This document shows positions 23,058-35,394 of a stretch of 64,000 nucleotides of DNA, piece by piece (position 1 is the stretch's first letter; each line of letters starts with the position of its first letter). Below the pieces are notes generated by a model. That model was not told where the DNA came from, made no database searches, and was given only the letters and a program-made list of their open reading frames with translations. Origin of the DNA: Myrica gale (lineage: Eukaryota; Streptophyta; Magnoliopsida; Fagales; Myricaceae); contig OZ005601.1 in NCBI GenBank assembly GCA_963930655.1, forward strand, positions 29,388,921 to 29,452,920, written 5' to 3'. The position numbers and the translations under genes were made by a program.

Positions 23058-24931
23058 ACATGTTGATGATCAGTTTAAATGTTCTTTTTCTTCAATTTTG
23101 TGGTCGGGTAACTAATCAAAAAACTGGGACGAATAGCATTTGCAATTCCATTTTATACCAAATGGATTTACAATAAATGTAATAAAGACTTATGTGTGTA
23201 GTTTGGATAGAGCTAAACATAATAGATGGATCATATATTATTAAATAGTACCTATGTTTCGAGTAACATCTCTTTTCAAATTATATCATACATAAAAAAA
23301 ATTGTAGATCATCTTGTTTCATGATATCACGTGGGTTGATTCAAACTTGATTTTCTTTTTAATTTTGAAGAAACCGAACATATTTATGCCTTTTATAACA
23401 ATTAAATAAATTTATCTAATTGTTTAACATCCGATAATATACTAGATATTTGATTCCTCGTGGTTTTTTTTTCCTCTAAACAATTCCTTCATGCATCATA
23501 TTTCTTAAGTATCTTTATTTTTTCTGTATTTTGTGGTATAATATTGAATTGTACTTAAAGAATATATAATGTAAAATTGTAAATAATACCCTTAATTGTA
23601 CTTAAAGAATATGCATAAGTTTTTATAATTTGGACATTTGGTTGCTTTGATAAACCCAACCCGTAATTGTAACCTTTTTTTGTCTAGTAATATTAGTTAG
23701 TAGTATTTTTTATTTTTTATTTTTTATTTTTTTTTTAAAAAAAAGAGAAAATCCAAGAAGAGTGACTATAGAGAGGGTTGAACCACGGACGAGGATCTTT
23801 GCATAGCAATTCAGCCACCCGAATTTCGAATTGCAGAGGAGCTCGATCCGTTAAACCTCAAGCCACACATCTCAAAAAGGCAGCGTCCCACGTCATCAAC
23901 AATATTTTTTCTATCTTTTTTTTTGTCTATGAGAAAATTACAACATTTTTTTAATCTTTCTATGCTTCTACTTATAACATTTTATTCCCCAAACATGATA
24001 GTTGATTTACTTTTGTTCTTGTTAGAATAGGAAGATTTTAACATCTTAGAATTAAATTTTGATAGATAGCTATGTATTTTTTCATTTTTTATTTTAAATA
24101 AAGTTTGTTTTAAAAAAAAAACCGCAAAGCCTTCTTTTATGTAGCCTAAATCCTCTTGATTAATTTTGGTTTGATTTTAAAAATATTTTTTATGTAATAA
24201 TTAAGAAAAAAGTTTGAGCATATTTTTTACTGTTTATAAGAATGGTAAAATCTACATAAAGATGTTTGAAAAGAGAAAATTATTAAAATTTATTCTATTA
24301 TAAATTATGAGAGAAAAAAATATGTTTGGATATAAGATTAATTAGATTGTTTTTTTAGTTTTTTTTGTAAAATTTTGTTGATTTTTATGTTTTTTTATAT
24401 AAATTGAGTTTAATGATTATATGAGAATTTTTATTAAAATTGAAATATTTTTTTATGAAAAAATTAAGTTTGGATTGAAAAAAATTTTAGCATAAAAAAA
24501 CCTTTTCAAGATTATTAATCAAACATGGTCTGATGGTCACTCTAATTCGGCGCTTAAGAAACAGACCAAAGAAAATACGTAAAAATTGAGCTTTAGGGGC
24601 ATAAAAAAATAGCGCTAAGAAAGAAAAATAAAAAAATAAATCTTCTGATTCGGCTCGTCGTACTCTAAGCTCTAAGACCCACGGTTCTTTGCGAGCGTGA
24701 ATAACAATCGCCACTGATAATGATTTTACTCCAGTTGACTCTCAAGTGTTGCGCAAATGTCTCTGCTTTCGCGTGGGTATAAGATTCGTCCTCTTTTTTC
24801 ACCGCTTTCCCCTCCACTGCCTACAAAGCAGAGTTAAAGTTTCCACTGTCTCCATTTTTTCGCACTCCTCAGTAGCTTACTGCTTAAATCTCTCTGTCTG
24901 TGATTCTGTTCACACTCTCGTGGAGGAAGAG
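23058..24931. other. HAK 3' UTR and AT-rich intergenic DNA
   Basis: To about 23175 the sequence matches 3' flank of the copy 1 fragment (likely 3' UTR). The remainder is very AT-rich with long T and A runs (for example 23700-23750). A CG-richer patch at 23770-23880 is unassigned. The final 150 bp are probably promoter and 5' UTR of the DUF1218 gene. Confidence 0.4.
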
Positions 24932-27764
24932 ATGGGAGAAGGAAGGGGCTCGACCCTGGTGCACCTTCTGGTGGTTGTTCTGAGCTTAGTGGCCTTTGGG
25001 TTCGCCATTGCTGCTGAGACACGAAGAAGCACAGTAAGCATCTTCTTCGTCTTTCACTTGCAGGATTTACACTTTTTTGTTGTTGTTGATGCAGTGGGTT
25101 TTCTTCTCATTTCCACTTTGATCTGTGTCGCAGACAATTAATTGCCTGTTTTCTTCTCCCAGTGTGGTTCCTGTTTCCTAGTTGTCCGCTGGGATTTGTT
25201 TACTATAATTGAGATCTTATGCTTATTGAAGTGTTCTTTTAGCTTCTGGGGTTCTTCTTGGTTCTGCAATTGGATTTTGTGTCTTTCTTGCTGACGGATT
25301 GTTCTGTCCTGTTTATTTTTTTGATGAATAATAGTTCTCTGATCCTGGGGTGTATTGTCAACACAATAACATCTATGTACTCTTGGAAAATTCCTATCTT
25401 TATATTGTGGTTGGTAAGAGATTGATCCCACAAGGGTTAGTAACTTAGTGGTGGTTCTTTTGGAATTACTTATATTGCTGGGTGAGTAAATAGTAGCTTG
25501 CTAAGACAAAAGAGAGAGTAAATAGTAGCTTTTCTTTTTGACGGATTATTCTCCGTGCTTTTTATCTTTTTGATGAATACTTGTTCTCTGATTCCGGGGT
25601 CTACTGTCACCACAATAACATGTTTGTACTGTCAAGTGTGGGAACATTCTTGTGTTTATAATGTTTCGGTTAAGTGATTGAATCCCACAACGATTAGTAG
25701 CTTGGTTGTAATGATAGCAAGGTGGTTAGCAAGTATACCCATTCGCTTAACATTTTTGGTTAAGGTGGTGTCCCTACATGTTTATCAATCGCTCCTCAAG
25801 AGACTGCTTCCAACATATTCATATTTATGAGATTGTTGATTGAGATATAGATTATTTCCTGAATTTACGTAATTTGAGTTCTTTCCTACTCCTAGCCCGC
25901 TCCTATAAATTTGAAGCCCATTTTGTTCTGGCATTTCATTGCTGTCATCATCATCCCGTTAGCTCTAAAGAAGTGGAACATTTAATTCAGAATCCATTTC
26001 CTTGCTCGATTTTTGCCAACTCAAAGCACGTGCATGCTGTTAAAACTCTGGATTTCCTGCATTGTGGGGGCAAGAGTTGGAAATACGTTAGTGCATGAAA
26101 AGCAGGGCCTTTTGTTTGATTACTTGAGCAATGTATAGTAGGGGTGCTCTTAACTCTTAAGTAACTAATGGAATCATGTGTGAAAGCTTTGTGCCTAGAA
26201 AATGTGGCTAATGCTAAGTAAAGTCAAGGCGAAACATCAAGTATGGCCAATAGTCAATTATTGCACTTGGGCTGGTGCTTCTCCTTAGGTTCTGGCGAAG
26301 TCTTCAGTATCCAGTCTTTGTTTATTTGACAGTTTGTACAGTATGTACTTACAAACCATGGGTCTCATAGGAATGATTGTTAGTAAAATGACACACTCCC
26401 ATCGTCTTTGAATAGCTCGGTCCTTATGTACCCATATTTCCTTGAGTGATGGTATGTAGAAAATGGTAGCATAACATCATCAAACCTTTTAAGGACAATT
26501 TGCGATTTGTGGCAGTGTCTAATACTTACTAGGGTTTGAAAGTGTACTATACGTGGACTTTTTAGTAAGAATAATATTCACCGAGAAAAAAGAACACAAA
26601 TGAGTTTTATTTGATGATTAGTCCTTTCCGCATTACTTAGATGCTAGTCTGAGTATTTGTAAGTTAAAAAGGGAAGTATGCTGCCGTAATACATACACTA
26701 CGTACTGTCAAAAATTGAATATTTCCCTATTGTTATTAAGCACTTCTAAGTTTAGATCTCAATTTTACAACATTTCAATTGCAGTTTAGCAATGTGCAGG
26801 CATAAAATATTTTCTGTTTGGCAATACTGGGATTCTTGTGATATCTTTTCACACTTGTGGATAACATGCATGCTGTACCTTTAGCTAAGATTTAGCATTT
26901 AGACAATTCTTCTTCTTCAATACAGGGGCATATGGCAGAAGATCCCCGAAGGAATGAAACTTACTGTGTTTACAACTCAGATGTTGCAACTGGTTATGGA
27001 GTGGGTTCTTTTTTGTTCCTTCTTTCAAGTGAATCTCTGCTTATGGGCGTGACAAAGTGCATGTGTTTTGGGAGACCTTTAGCCCCTGGTGGGAACCGAG
27101 CTTGGTCTATTATTTATTTTGTCTCATCGTGGTAAGATTTCTGGTTTAGCTAGTTAACACTGCTCTGTTGACCAAATAAGCACTAATTGGAAGGTGTCAA
27201 CTTCGCTTGCTTCCATAGTCAGCTATTCACTGCTCTGTGGCTGTGGATTTTTTCCTTGACTAGGCTCATCTGTAGTCTTTAGCACTTGATTTGTAAATTA
27301 CTGTGTCAATCAGGGTCTACAAATCTGAAGTATTGTATGTTATGAAAGGGGATTAGGATTGGATTTCTAAAGCGTCATTTACTATGAAAAGGGTTGAGGT
27401 TGAGGAATCAAGTGTGCACCTGGAATTTGATAATTTGCTGGAGAATAGACTTCAACAAGGCCCAAGATGTTCTAATTGCCTTCTATACATCCGCAGGGTG
27501 ACTTTTCTGGTGGCAGAAGCATGTCTACTTGCAGGTGCAACAAAGAATGCCTACCACACAAAGTATCGGTCAATGGTTTATGCTCAGAATTTCTCATGTG
27601 AAACATTGCGGAAAGGAGTTTTCATTGCTGGAGCGGTGTTTGTTGTTGCGACAATGATTCTCAATGTGTATTTCTACATGTACTTCACCAAGGCAACCAC
27701 CACTCCGGCAGCTCATAAATCAAATCGTGCTGGCCCAACAGTTGGAATGACTGGGTACGCTTAG
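24932..27764 (+). CDS. DUF1218 family four-helix membrane protein
   Basis: Three exons (24932-25033, 26926-27131, 27497-27764), GT-AG introns with compatible phases, and a 191-residue product, the usual size for the family. DUF1218 proteins are plant ER or plasma-membrane proteins; some members affect lignin deposition (MWL proteins) or vein patterning (VCC). Residues 9-28 form a hydrophobic N-terminal helix followed by ETRRST. The conserved body follows: YCVYNSDVATGYGVGSFLFL, then SPGG-like APGGNRAW, VAEACLLAGATKNAYHTKY, and CETLRKGVFIAGAVF before the last helix. The start is the first ATG that gives the hydrophobic N-terminus. Intron 1 is 1.9 kb, long for the locus. No defect is visible. 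The exact paralogue cannot be named. Confidence 0.9.
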
Positions 27765-29541
27765 AACATGAGCTAATGTGGCCAGATGGCATCTAAGTTT
27801 TGCATGTTGGTGTTGTATGAAGTATGCAATGCTTCTGTGACTGTAATACTCTTGTCTCCGGATACATTTTGCTTGTCCAATGATATATAATGCAGTTATG
27901 GATTCTAGTTTTATTGAAGGCGGGATGCAGAAATATGTCAAATGTCCAGAACTGCATTATAAACTTTCCGATAACATAGAAGATGGATATCTAAAATCTT
28001 TGGGAATAGCTCATTTTGCTCTAAAAATTTAATTGAATTGGCAATGTGGGAAGGCTTACTTTTGGTGTTTTCTGAAATACTGAAATGGTTAGAAACTCGC
28101 CATTCGTCAACGTCTTGCTCAATTCAATTTTGAAGTTGTTCTGGTCAGAAATGAACAAGCAACATGTCACGTGAACTCCATGATCAGCATTTCTGCTAAG
28201 TTGGTGATGCAAATATGATTCAGTCAGTACAACTTACTATCATAGCAGAGGCAAAAGGCCAGCTGAAATAATAGTGGACTGTACACAGTTATGACCTCAA
28301 CGAATGCATATGGCCATGAATTTCCCGTGGAGTTCCGCCGGTGAAACCTCGGTTTTTTTTTTCCAACATGTTAAGCCTCCACGGTGAAACCTCGGTTTTC
28401 CCTTGGAGTTCACCTCGGTTAGAATAAATGGAACTTGAACTTGCAACATGTTAAGCCTCCATCGGGATTTTTCTCACTTGATCTCGTTTTAGATTCTCCT
28501 TCTCCAGGGTCCTGAAATTTCTGATGAAGCTAGGGCCCGGCCAATCCAATATCCCAAAAATACCCAGCATCATCGCCTAGACAACTCTCTAAGCTTGGGC
28601 CCACCCTCCATTCCTAGAAATGATTCTCGAGCTCAGATGAGTTAAACCTTGGCTTTACTAAAGAGAGCACCGACTCAGGTGGATTGAATCATTGGCTTGG
28701 ACACAAATAGTCAGCTTTGAATCCCGAATGTCAGCGAGAAGCTACCCTGCCCATGTTCTTCAATTCAAATTAAGACTGGGTTTCTTTGGGCTGCCAGAAT
28801 CTAGGCCTGTTTTGTGCAGTGGGTTGATCTTGGACAATAGAAGTGGGCACCCAAGTTCTCTCATAATTCTGAAGTCCAAAACTTCCCTAATTTTCAGCGT
28901 ATCAATAATCTTCAGATCCCATTCTTTAAAGAGACTAAGAAAAAAAAGTTCAAAAAAGCACACCGGGGAGAGAGGCAAAGAGAGATGGGGAGTGAGTTAT
29001 AGTACGACAAAGAGAAAGAGGACAGAAGAGAAAAGGCAAAGGGCAAGATGAAGAAGGCCAAGGGAGTAATAAGGCCAAGTAGAAAACAGCAAAGGTAATA
29101 AAAGACACCTTCAGAGGATTAAAGGGGCGGCACAAGAAAAGGGCAAAATGAGACGGCAGAGGACGCAGCGGCTAAGGAGTGCAAAGTCCAAGCAGAAGCT
29201 AAAAAGTTATTGACTTATTGCCTGCAGAAGATCAGAATTCGGATACGCTTTTTTTGATGCTTCTCAGTTGAGTTTGCTCCCTTTTGTTTTTTCTTTTAGA
29301 GGGACGGATCGAAACAAAACCCACTTTTTAATGCCTCTTTACCGGACGAAGACGAAATGGTAGCACCAGAGTTCAAACTCTGATAAACACTGATGTAAAC
29401 AAACGTTATGATTTCCCATGTGGGAATCACGTGGACTACTCTCCTCTAGCTTTTTTATATTTATATAACGAGTTGATGTGACACCCGAGTCTCAAAAGAA
29501 GAAATAATCAGTTAAAATAACTCCTCTTGGATGATTATTAA
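27765..29541. other. DUF1218 3' flank and intergenic DNA
   Basis: Nothing coding was recognised. A short direct duplication (GTGAAACCTCGGTTTT and AACATGTTAAGCCTCCA repeated) lies at about 28338-28465. A purine-rich block lies at 28925-29110. Confidence 0.4.
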
Positions 29542-29918
29542 TAGGGTTGCACAAAATCGGACCGGACCGAAAAATCGGACCGAATTTGCGGTCCGATCCG
29601 GTCCTAAATGTTAAAATGCGGACCGGATCGGACCCCATTTATTAAAAAAATAATTTTTTTTAATATAAATTATACACTTAAAACGTTTAATTTTAATATA
29701 AACTAAAACTCAACATTTTTATATGCATTTTCCTCTTTGAAATTAACCTAAAAATATTTTAAATTTAAAAAAAAAAATTAAAAATTAAAAAAAATTAAAA
29801 CCGGTCCGGACCGCATTTTGTAAAACCGGTCCGGACCGCATTTTGTAAAACCGGTCCGGTCCTTTAATATACTAGGACCAGAATGCGGTCCGGACCACAT
29901 TCCGGTTTTTCAGCCCTA
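29542..29918. mobile_element. Short hAT-type element rich in CGGTCCGGACCG motifs (377 bp)
   Basis: Ends are TAGGGTTGCACAAAA and, read inward from the right, TAGGGCTGAAAAACCGG. They match the termini of the larger relative at 35395-36621. The subterminal parts are packed with CCGGTCCGGACCGCATTTTG motifs around an A/T-rich core. The 8-bp flanks are not identical, so the target duplication is eroded. Confidence 0.6.
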
Positions 29919-30838
29919 ATTAGTGATAGAAATAAGACTTATATATGTAACCAAGAAAAAAAAAGACTTATATATGTACATTCTAGGAGCCTTCTAAATG
30001 GGCAAAGAACTATAAATTTTTTTAAACTGAAATATTTTCCTTTTGTAAGGGTGAGCATTTATTTCGTTTCCTACCGAAAATTTCGATTTCGATTATGTTG
30101 TTGGAATTCTTGTACCAGTCCTAGCCTATTCCGATATCAGAACCGAATCTCATATATGAAAATTTTCGAAACTAGATACGGAATCGTAAATTTCAAAATT
30201 TTCGGTTCCGACTTTTTTTAAAAAAAAAAATTAATCCCGTTTGAGCCCTAGTTTTTTTAAAAAATAATTATTTGATCTGGGTCAAAACGACTCAGGTCAC
30301 GCAAGATAGAGACTGAAGTCTCTTCTTCAAAACGTCTCAGCCGCCAACGCCCAACCCTCCACCCTCAGTCGTTCGTCCCTCCCTCTGCTGCCAATGCCAG
30401 TCTGCCTCTCGAAATGTCTATCTATCTCTCTCTCTCAGGTCTCTCCTCCCAAAATCTCTGTCTTTCGTGAGTTGTTATCATCAGTTGAGTTTTGGTGGTC
30501 GAATCTCTCACCAGCTCTCTCTTGAGGTGGGGTTTATTAATTTTAGTTTTGTAAATGTTATATTTAGTCTTTAAATTGCTTTACGATTTGTTAATTTGAT
30601 TTGAGAATTTTAATTTGATTTAGGATTTAAGTCTGTTAATGTAAGTTTGCTAAAAGGTTCACTAACCCTGGTCACAAAAAAAAAAAGGTAAAGAAATTGC
30701 AACTTGCAAGTGACTACATGTTCACGCAAATACATGTATACAGTTTATGAAAGAATGCTTTTAGGAAAATATAATGAATCAAACTCCTTGCTTTAGATTA
30801 TCTCATGTTTATGTAATTTTTGTTCCCTGTTTAGATTA

Positions 30839-32088
30839 TGTAATACCTTGTTTTCGAAAAAGATGTTAAATGAGTAATTTGAATTTTAAACGAAGAGATA
30901 GAGTTTAATCCTATGTTTAATTTTTGGATAGAGGTTGAATCGTATTTTTGAATTTAAAGGTGTTGAGATGGAGATGTGATCTATATTTTAATTTAAAGGT
31001 TTAAATAGAAATTTGATCCTAGGTTTGAATTTAAAGGTTAAGAAATGAATAAAAATTATTTTTATATTTGAATATGAAAGATATGGATAAGGATCTTATA
31101 TTTGAATTAAAAAAATGATAGATATATGTATGTTTGGATTTTAATAGTTGAAGAAATTAAGGTTAATAAATGGTCGCATAGAATGTATATTGGAGACCAA
31201 AAATTTGGATTGAGGAGGTGTTACTAGGTTCCGAGAGATTGTTTGGCAATTACTGTAGAAGCTTTAAGGATTGATTAAGCGTTCGAGGTAAGTGGTTCTT
31301 CAATGTGAATTTTAAATTTATACCGTATTTTATATGGTTTTGATATATTATTTGGGGAACTGAACAAATTTTGAGTAAAATGCGATTGTCGAGATTTTGT
31401 GAAACTCAATTGAAATATTTATAACTTGTTTTGGTGAGCATACTGTGAAAATTGTTCTTGCGCTGGTGATATACCTCTGTGGTATTTGTAACCAATTTAT
31501 CATTATGGTCTGTGTGGCCAAGTTCATACCCTTCGTGGTACTTGGAGGTCTTTGTGACCTGAAGGTCTGTGTGACCATTGATGATTTCCCTATATTGCGC
31601 GGTCTTGGATATTTTTGTTATAAACTTGTATTTTTGGATTTGGTATGACTCAGTGTTTTATTTTAAATTTTTGTTATTGTGATAAAATTATCTTTTCCCC
31701 AACCCTCATTGACTTACTACTTATTTAGCTAGTCGTAGTTTACCACTTAATTCTCATATATTTTTAAAGTTGGCAGAATTAGAGAAGTTCGAAGAGCTTC
31801 AAATAAATTTTTGTTTCAAATGCGTATTTTGCAAGAGTACTTTTGGCTATTAATATTGGACAATTATTTTGGGAGATTTTCATCGATATTGGAAATATCG
31901 AATATGTTAATGTAAATTTTAGGGCTCGGATTGATATTTTTTAGCTTTTTATGGTGTATGAATATTTTGTTGAGGTTGTACAAATTAATTTTGAAATATT
32001 GAGGCATAGATAAATGATTAGCCATGGTGAAAAAATCTTATTTTATACAGAAATCTTTCCGTTTGAATTTTGGACCCAGAGCGTTACA
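30839..32088 (+). mobile_element. Solo LTR, family 1 (probably Ty3/gypsy), nested in hAT-type element
   Basis: Starts TGTAATACCTTG and ends CCCAGAGCGTTACA. The flanking pentamers GATTA and AATTA differ at one position. It is the same family as 61654-62848 (same orientation) and 8736-10053 (opposite). No internal region is present. A moderately old fossil by the degree of divergence among the three copies. Confidence 0.8.
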
Positions 32089-32491
32089 AATTATCTCGTG
32101 TTTAAGATTATAATTTGATCAGCTGATGTGTTATATGTAATTTCACTCGTACGTAGGCTGACATTGTAGATAATTCTCCAGGTGCCATTGACTCACGGGC
32201 CATAAATTTTACTTTACCAACTTATTTTGTTGTTGTTTTGGTTTGGTTTGGTACTTATACTAATCTAGTTCTGCATTTTATGGTTTGTATTAGAATTATG
32301 TGTTAGTGATCTTATCACCTCTCCCTTTTTGTTTCGTTTTCTACTTGTAGATGTGGTAAATGTTTCCTATGTGGTGCTAACTCAATAAATTGCTAGCTCA
32401 TTACATGTGTTTATTGAGCTTTTTCTCTGTAAGGAATTGCATCCTGTTTTTTCTACCTTATTATAGCGAGTTTCTTCATTTGTTAATCCAG

Positions 32492-32584
32492 GTACTGGAT
32501 GCAATCGATAATGAAGCTTGGGGTCCTCACGGCAGTGCGTCAGCGGAGATAGCACAGGCCACGAAAAAATTGACAAAATTATAT
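32492..32584 (+). pseudogene. Captured ENTH-domain (epsin-like) exon
   Basis: The sequence after an acceptor (AATCCAG, ending 32491) reads [15 protein letters not shown] then AEIAQATKK and ends before GTAACT. In plant ENTH-domain clathrin adaptors the corresponding stretch reads like VLxATNEDxWGPHGxxxAxIAQAT and sits near the N-terminus of the domain, which binds phosphoinositide membranes. Only this one exon is recognisable; the neighbouring exons are absent. It lies inside the hAT-type element 30046-32944 and is interpreted as transduplicated host sequence. Confidence 0.65.
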
Positions 32585-33239
32585 GTAACTTTCATTTTTG
32601 ATAAGTATTAATGTGCTGCTTCTATGTAAGTTTGCAACTTTCATTTTTGGTTAGTGAATTAAATATATGATGACTGTATTTAGGTCATAACTTGGACATT
32701 TAGATTAGTACGTATCTGTTTGATAACTTGGACATAGTCTATCAAATTGTATAACAGGATAAAAAAAAAAAAGGCTATTTTCCAGCCCATTTTGGGCCAA
32801 AGCAAAATTTGAGCCTTTAGGTCCAGAATTGAAATTTCTGAATTTTGATTCCATTTTGGTCCATTCTAAAATGAAACTGGAATGGAATTCTTAGGGAATG
32901 TGAGTACCGAAATCGGAATCCATCTGTTTCGGTACCCACCTTTATTTTTTTGAGTGAATCATTATACATACAAATAATCAGTGAGATGTTTTTTTTAAAA
33001 TGAATAATTGTTAAATAGCTCTTAACCTAAATGGGAAATTTATTTTGAATTTCACGCATTATTTTTGGTAACAACAGAATTTATGATACTCCAAACTTAT
33101 CCAATTTGATGGTACGGGTCGTGAGAGCTTAAGGTCACGAAAAGTTTCAAACACATGCAGGTCCTTTGAGTAGAGAAATTTGGACCTGACTGTAAAGGCC
33201 CTCGAGAATTTAAAACTAGCCTGCCAATAATTGCCATTT

Positions 33240-33678
33240 GGTCAGAGGGATGTGTGAGGGTAGAAATTTTGGATATTGAAGTTTTAGAAATATTATAGAG
33301 TAAACATATGTTATGGGAGTTGGTGAAAAAGTGAAGAGAGTAATTTATCTTGTTTGGGCCCAAATTATTAGGGTTCAAACAAGATAAATTACCCATAGGC
33401 ATAGGCAATGAATTTGTTTTTTTGCCCAGTCCCGTCAAGTTTGTACTTAATTTGAAAGACATCTCCTTGAACAGAGGTCAGATCCTCCGATTTGACAACT
33501 TAGAATTGCTTCAATGAAACCCAAAATTAGGCAAGTTCAAATTGAGGTCAAATGTTTGTTTATCAAAATTTTAGAGAATATTTTTAAAATTTTGTAAACC
33601 TTTTGAATATTAAATTTATTGGGGTTTGTAAAAAATTTGAAGTGTTTATGTAAAAGTTAGAAATTTTGAAGTATATTA
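33240..33678. repeat. MITE fragments and a 17-bp palindrome
   Basis: 33240-33335 resembles the interior of the 2085-2283 MITE. A palindrome, GTAATTTATCTTGTTTG and its exact complement, spans about 33338-33392. 33540-33668 resembles part of the MITE at 14241-14422. No gene is visible. Confidence 0.4.
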
Positions 33679-33888
33679 GGGTGCGTTTGCACCAACAATT
33701 TTTCCCAAAATATTCTCTCTCCTAATAAAATACTACAATATAATATTTCTCTCTCCCATAAAAAAATATAAAAAAATTACAAAAAATATAAAAAATTACC
33801 TCTCTCTTCACTTTTTCACTAAACTCAATACCAACACAAAACCCAACACCAAAAATTTATTAGAAATTTTGGACAAACAAACATGTCC
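33679..33888. mobile_element. 210-bp MITE (GGGTGCGTTTG family)
   Basis: The left terminus GGGTGCGTTTGCACCA matches, in reverse, the right terminus of the MITE at 53980-54175. The right end reads GGACATGTTTG inward. Flanking trinucleotides are TTA and TTT. The interior has CTCTCTTCACTTTTTCAC, also present in the sister copy. Confidence 0.65.
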
Positions 33889-34204
33889 TTTATATCGCAA
33901 TGGGTGAAATGGATTCCATTTTCTCTATAGAGTAGAGGTAACTGTACGTACAGATAATCAAGAAATTAATTAACATGAGAGTTGGGGAAGAACTTGTAAC
34001 AACTCCAATGGGGTCGCCATCATAGCACAGTCAATCTTCGCACCAGAAATGTTGAAGAAGGCATGTCTAATTCACGCAATTATTATTTGCAGCTTAATTA
34101 TATCAAATAAATTCAAAAGAAATAAGATATGTTAATTAAATCTTTCCCTCAACGGGAATAACTCTAGCTAAGGGGTTTATGTCATGGTACCTTAAATAAA
34201 CTTA

Positions 34205-34428
34205 GGGCACGTTCGTTTGGCTAAAAATTTTAAAATTTGAATCCAACTTTTTAAATTTATACTTCTAACATTATTTCTACATGCATACCAATACAATTCA
34301 TCATTACTTTTATATGCATATAAATGCAACTCAACAACTTTTACACGCATGCCAATAAAATTTAAAAATTACCTAAATATTTACACTATTGTTAGAATTC
34401 AACAAATTTTTTCAAAACCAACTTGCCC
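34205..34428. mobile_element. 224-bp Tourist-like MITE, TTA target duplication
   Basis: Termini GGGCACGTTCGTTTGG and, read inward, GGGCAAGTTGGTTTTG are flanked by a perfect TTA duplication (34202-34204 and 34429-34431), as expected for PIF/Harbinger-derived MITEs. It is AT-rich and non-coding. Confidence 0.7.
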
Positions 34429-34993
34429 TTAATTTTATAACGTTGATAATTACTCATTTATACTTTAACATGAGTACTAGAAAGTCACAGGTTGTTGAGA
34501 CAGAATTGGGTTTCTCAAGGAAATCACTGGGCTGCATTAGATTTTGTTATCTAATTGATACCTAGATCGTACCACGTTCAAACACAACACGTTTTCTTGA
34601 TACGTACATCAACATGCACAAGGTGTCCAACACCATGGCGAGATTCCCGGCCGCCCTTCCCGGTCTTAGTTTATTCCAAACTCGTACGATATTGTAATTA
34701 AGCCCACGCATAACCCTCTCTCGTGGTTTTGACCGTCCTCGCTGGATGGTCCACCGTCTTTGGCCAGAAGGTCGACAGTACTGCATCACTGATCAGTCCC
34801 TTACAGCCTTAATGTATATCATCAGACTGTTAATAGAATCGGAGATCAGATTATGATTCAGCCTTGCTTGAGGGAGCGGCCGACTGCCATTCTCTTTCTC
34901 TCACGGGAAGATATATACAAGTAAAAAGTTTCTACCTCTTCTCAATGATTCTCACCATTAATCTTGGTTAAAAAGCAAAAATCTTACTAGAAG

Positions 34994-35206
34994 TGTTAGA
35001 AAATGTAAAGTTTCACATTGCTAAAGCAACGTGGGCAATTGAAATCAAAGGTTTATAAATTAATAAAATCTCAATGTAACCTTTTGAATCATAAGTGAGA
35101 AAACAAATCAGGTCATTGGGCCTTCCAACAGTGAATGTAGGTCCTATGGACCGAATCACTTAAATCTTGTCTCACTTATCTAAAGTTTAAATTTTTATTT
35201 CTTACA
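34994..35206 (+). mobile_element. Solo LTR of the TRIM family found at 48.8-50.7 kb
   Basis: A diverged copy of the LTR at 48830-49064. It starts TGTTAGA, has CATTGCTAAAGCAACGTGGG (the hairpin motif), GGGCCTTCCAACAGTG and CTTAAATCTTGT, and ends CTTACA. No primer site or internal region follows, so it is a solo fossil, clearly older than the copies near 49 kb. Confidence 0.7.
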
Positions 35207-35394
35207 AAGGCTTAATCATCATATAGCTAAGGTAATTAAAAAACAATGCGACACTGAGACGCGTGGCTTTGTCGTCAACTTATGATCCCCCAGCTGCCTC
35301 CTTAATTGTGTCACCGGCATGCAGATTTCTAATGCATGCAGTAGTTAGTAACTCAGTCGAGTACACGGCCAAGCAGTGAAAATGCTCTTAAAGC

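Larger units (their letters stand above)
30046..32944. mobile_element. 2.9-kb non-autonomous hAT-type element with captured sequence
   Basis: Termini TAAGGGTGAGCA (left) and TAAAGGTGGGTACCGAA (read inward from the right) resemble the element at 124-940. The flanking octamers TCCTTTTG and TTTTTTTG agree at six of eight positions. The interior carries a 5'-UTR-like CT-rich block (30330-30530), a solo LTR (30839-32088) and an ENTH exon (32492-32584). No transposase was seen. This suggests a non-autonomous element that picked up host gene DNA and was later hit by an LTR element. Confidence 0.55.
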
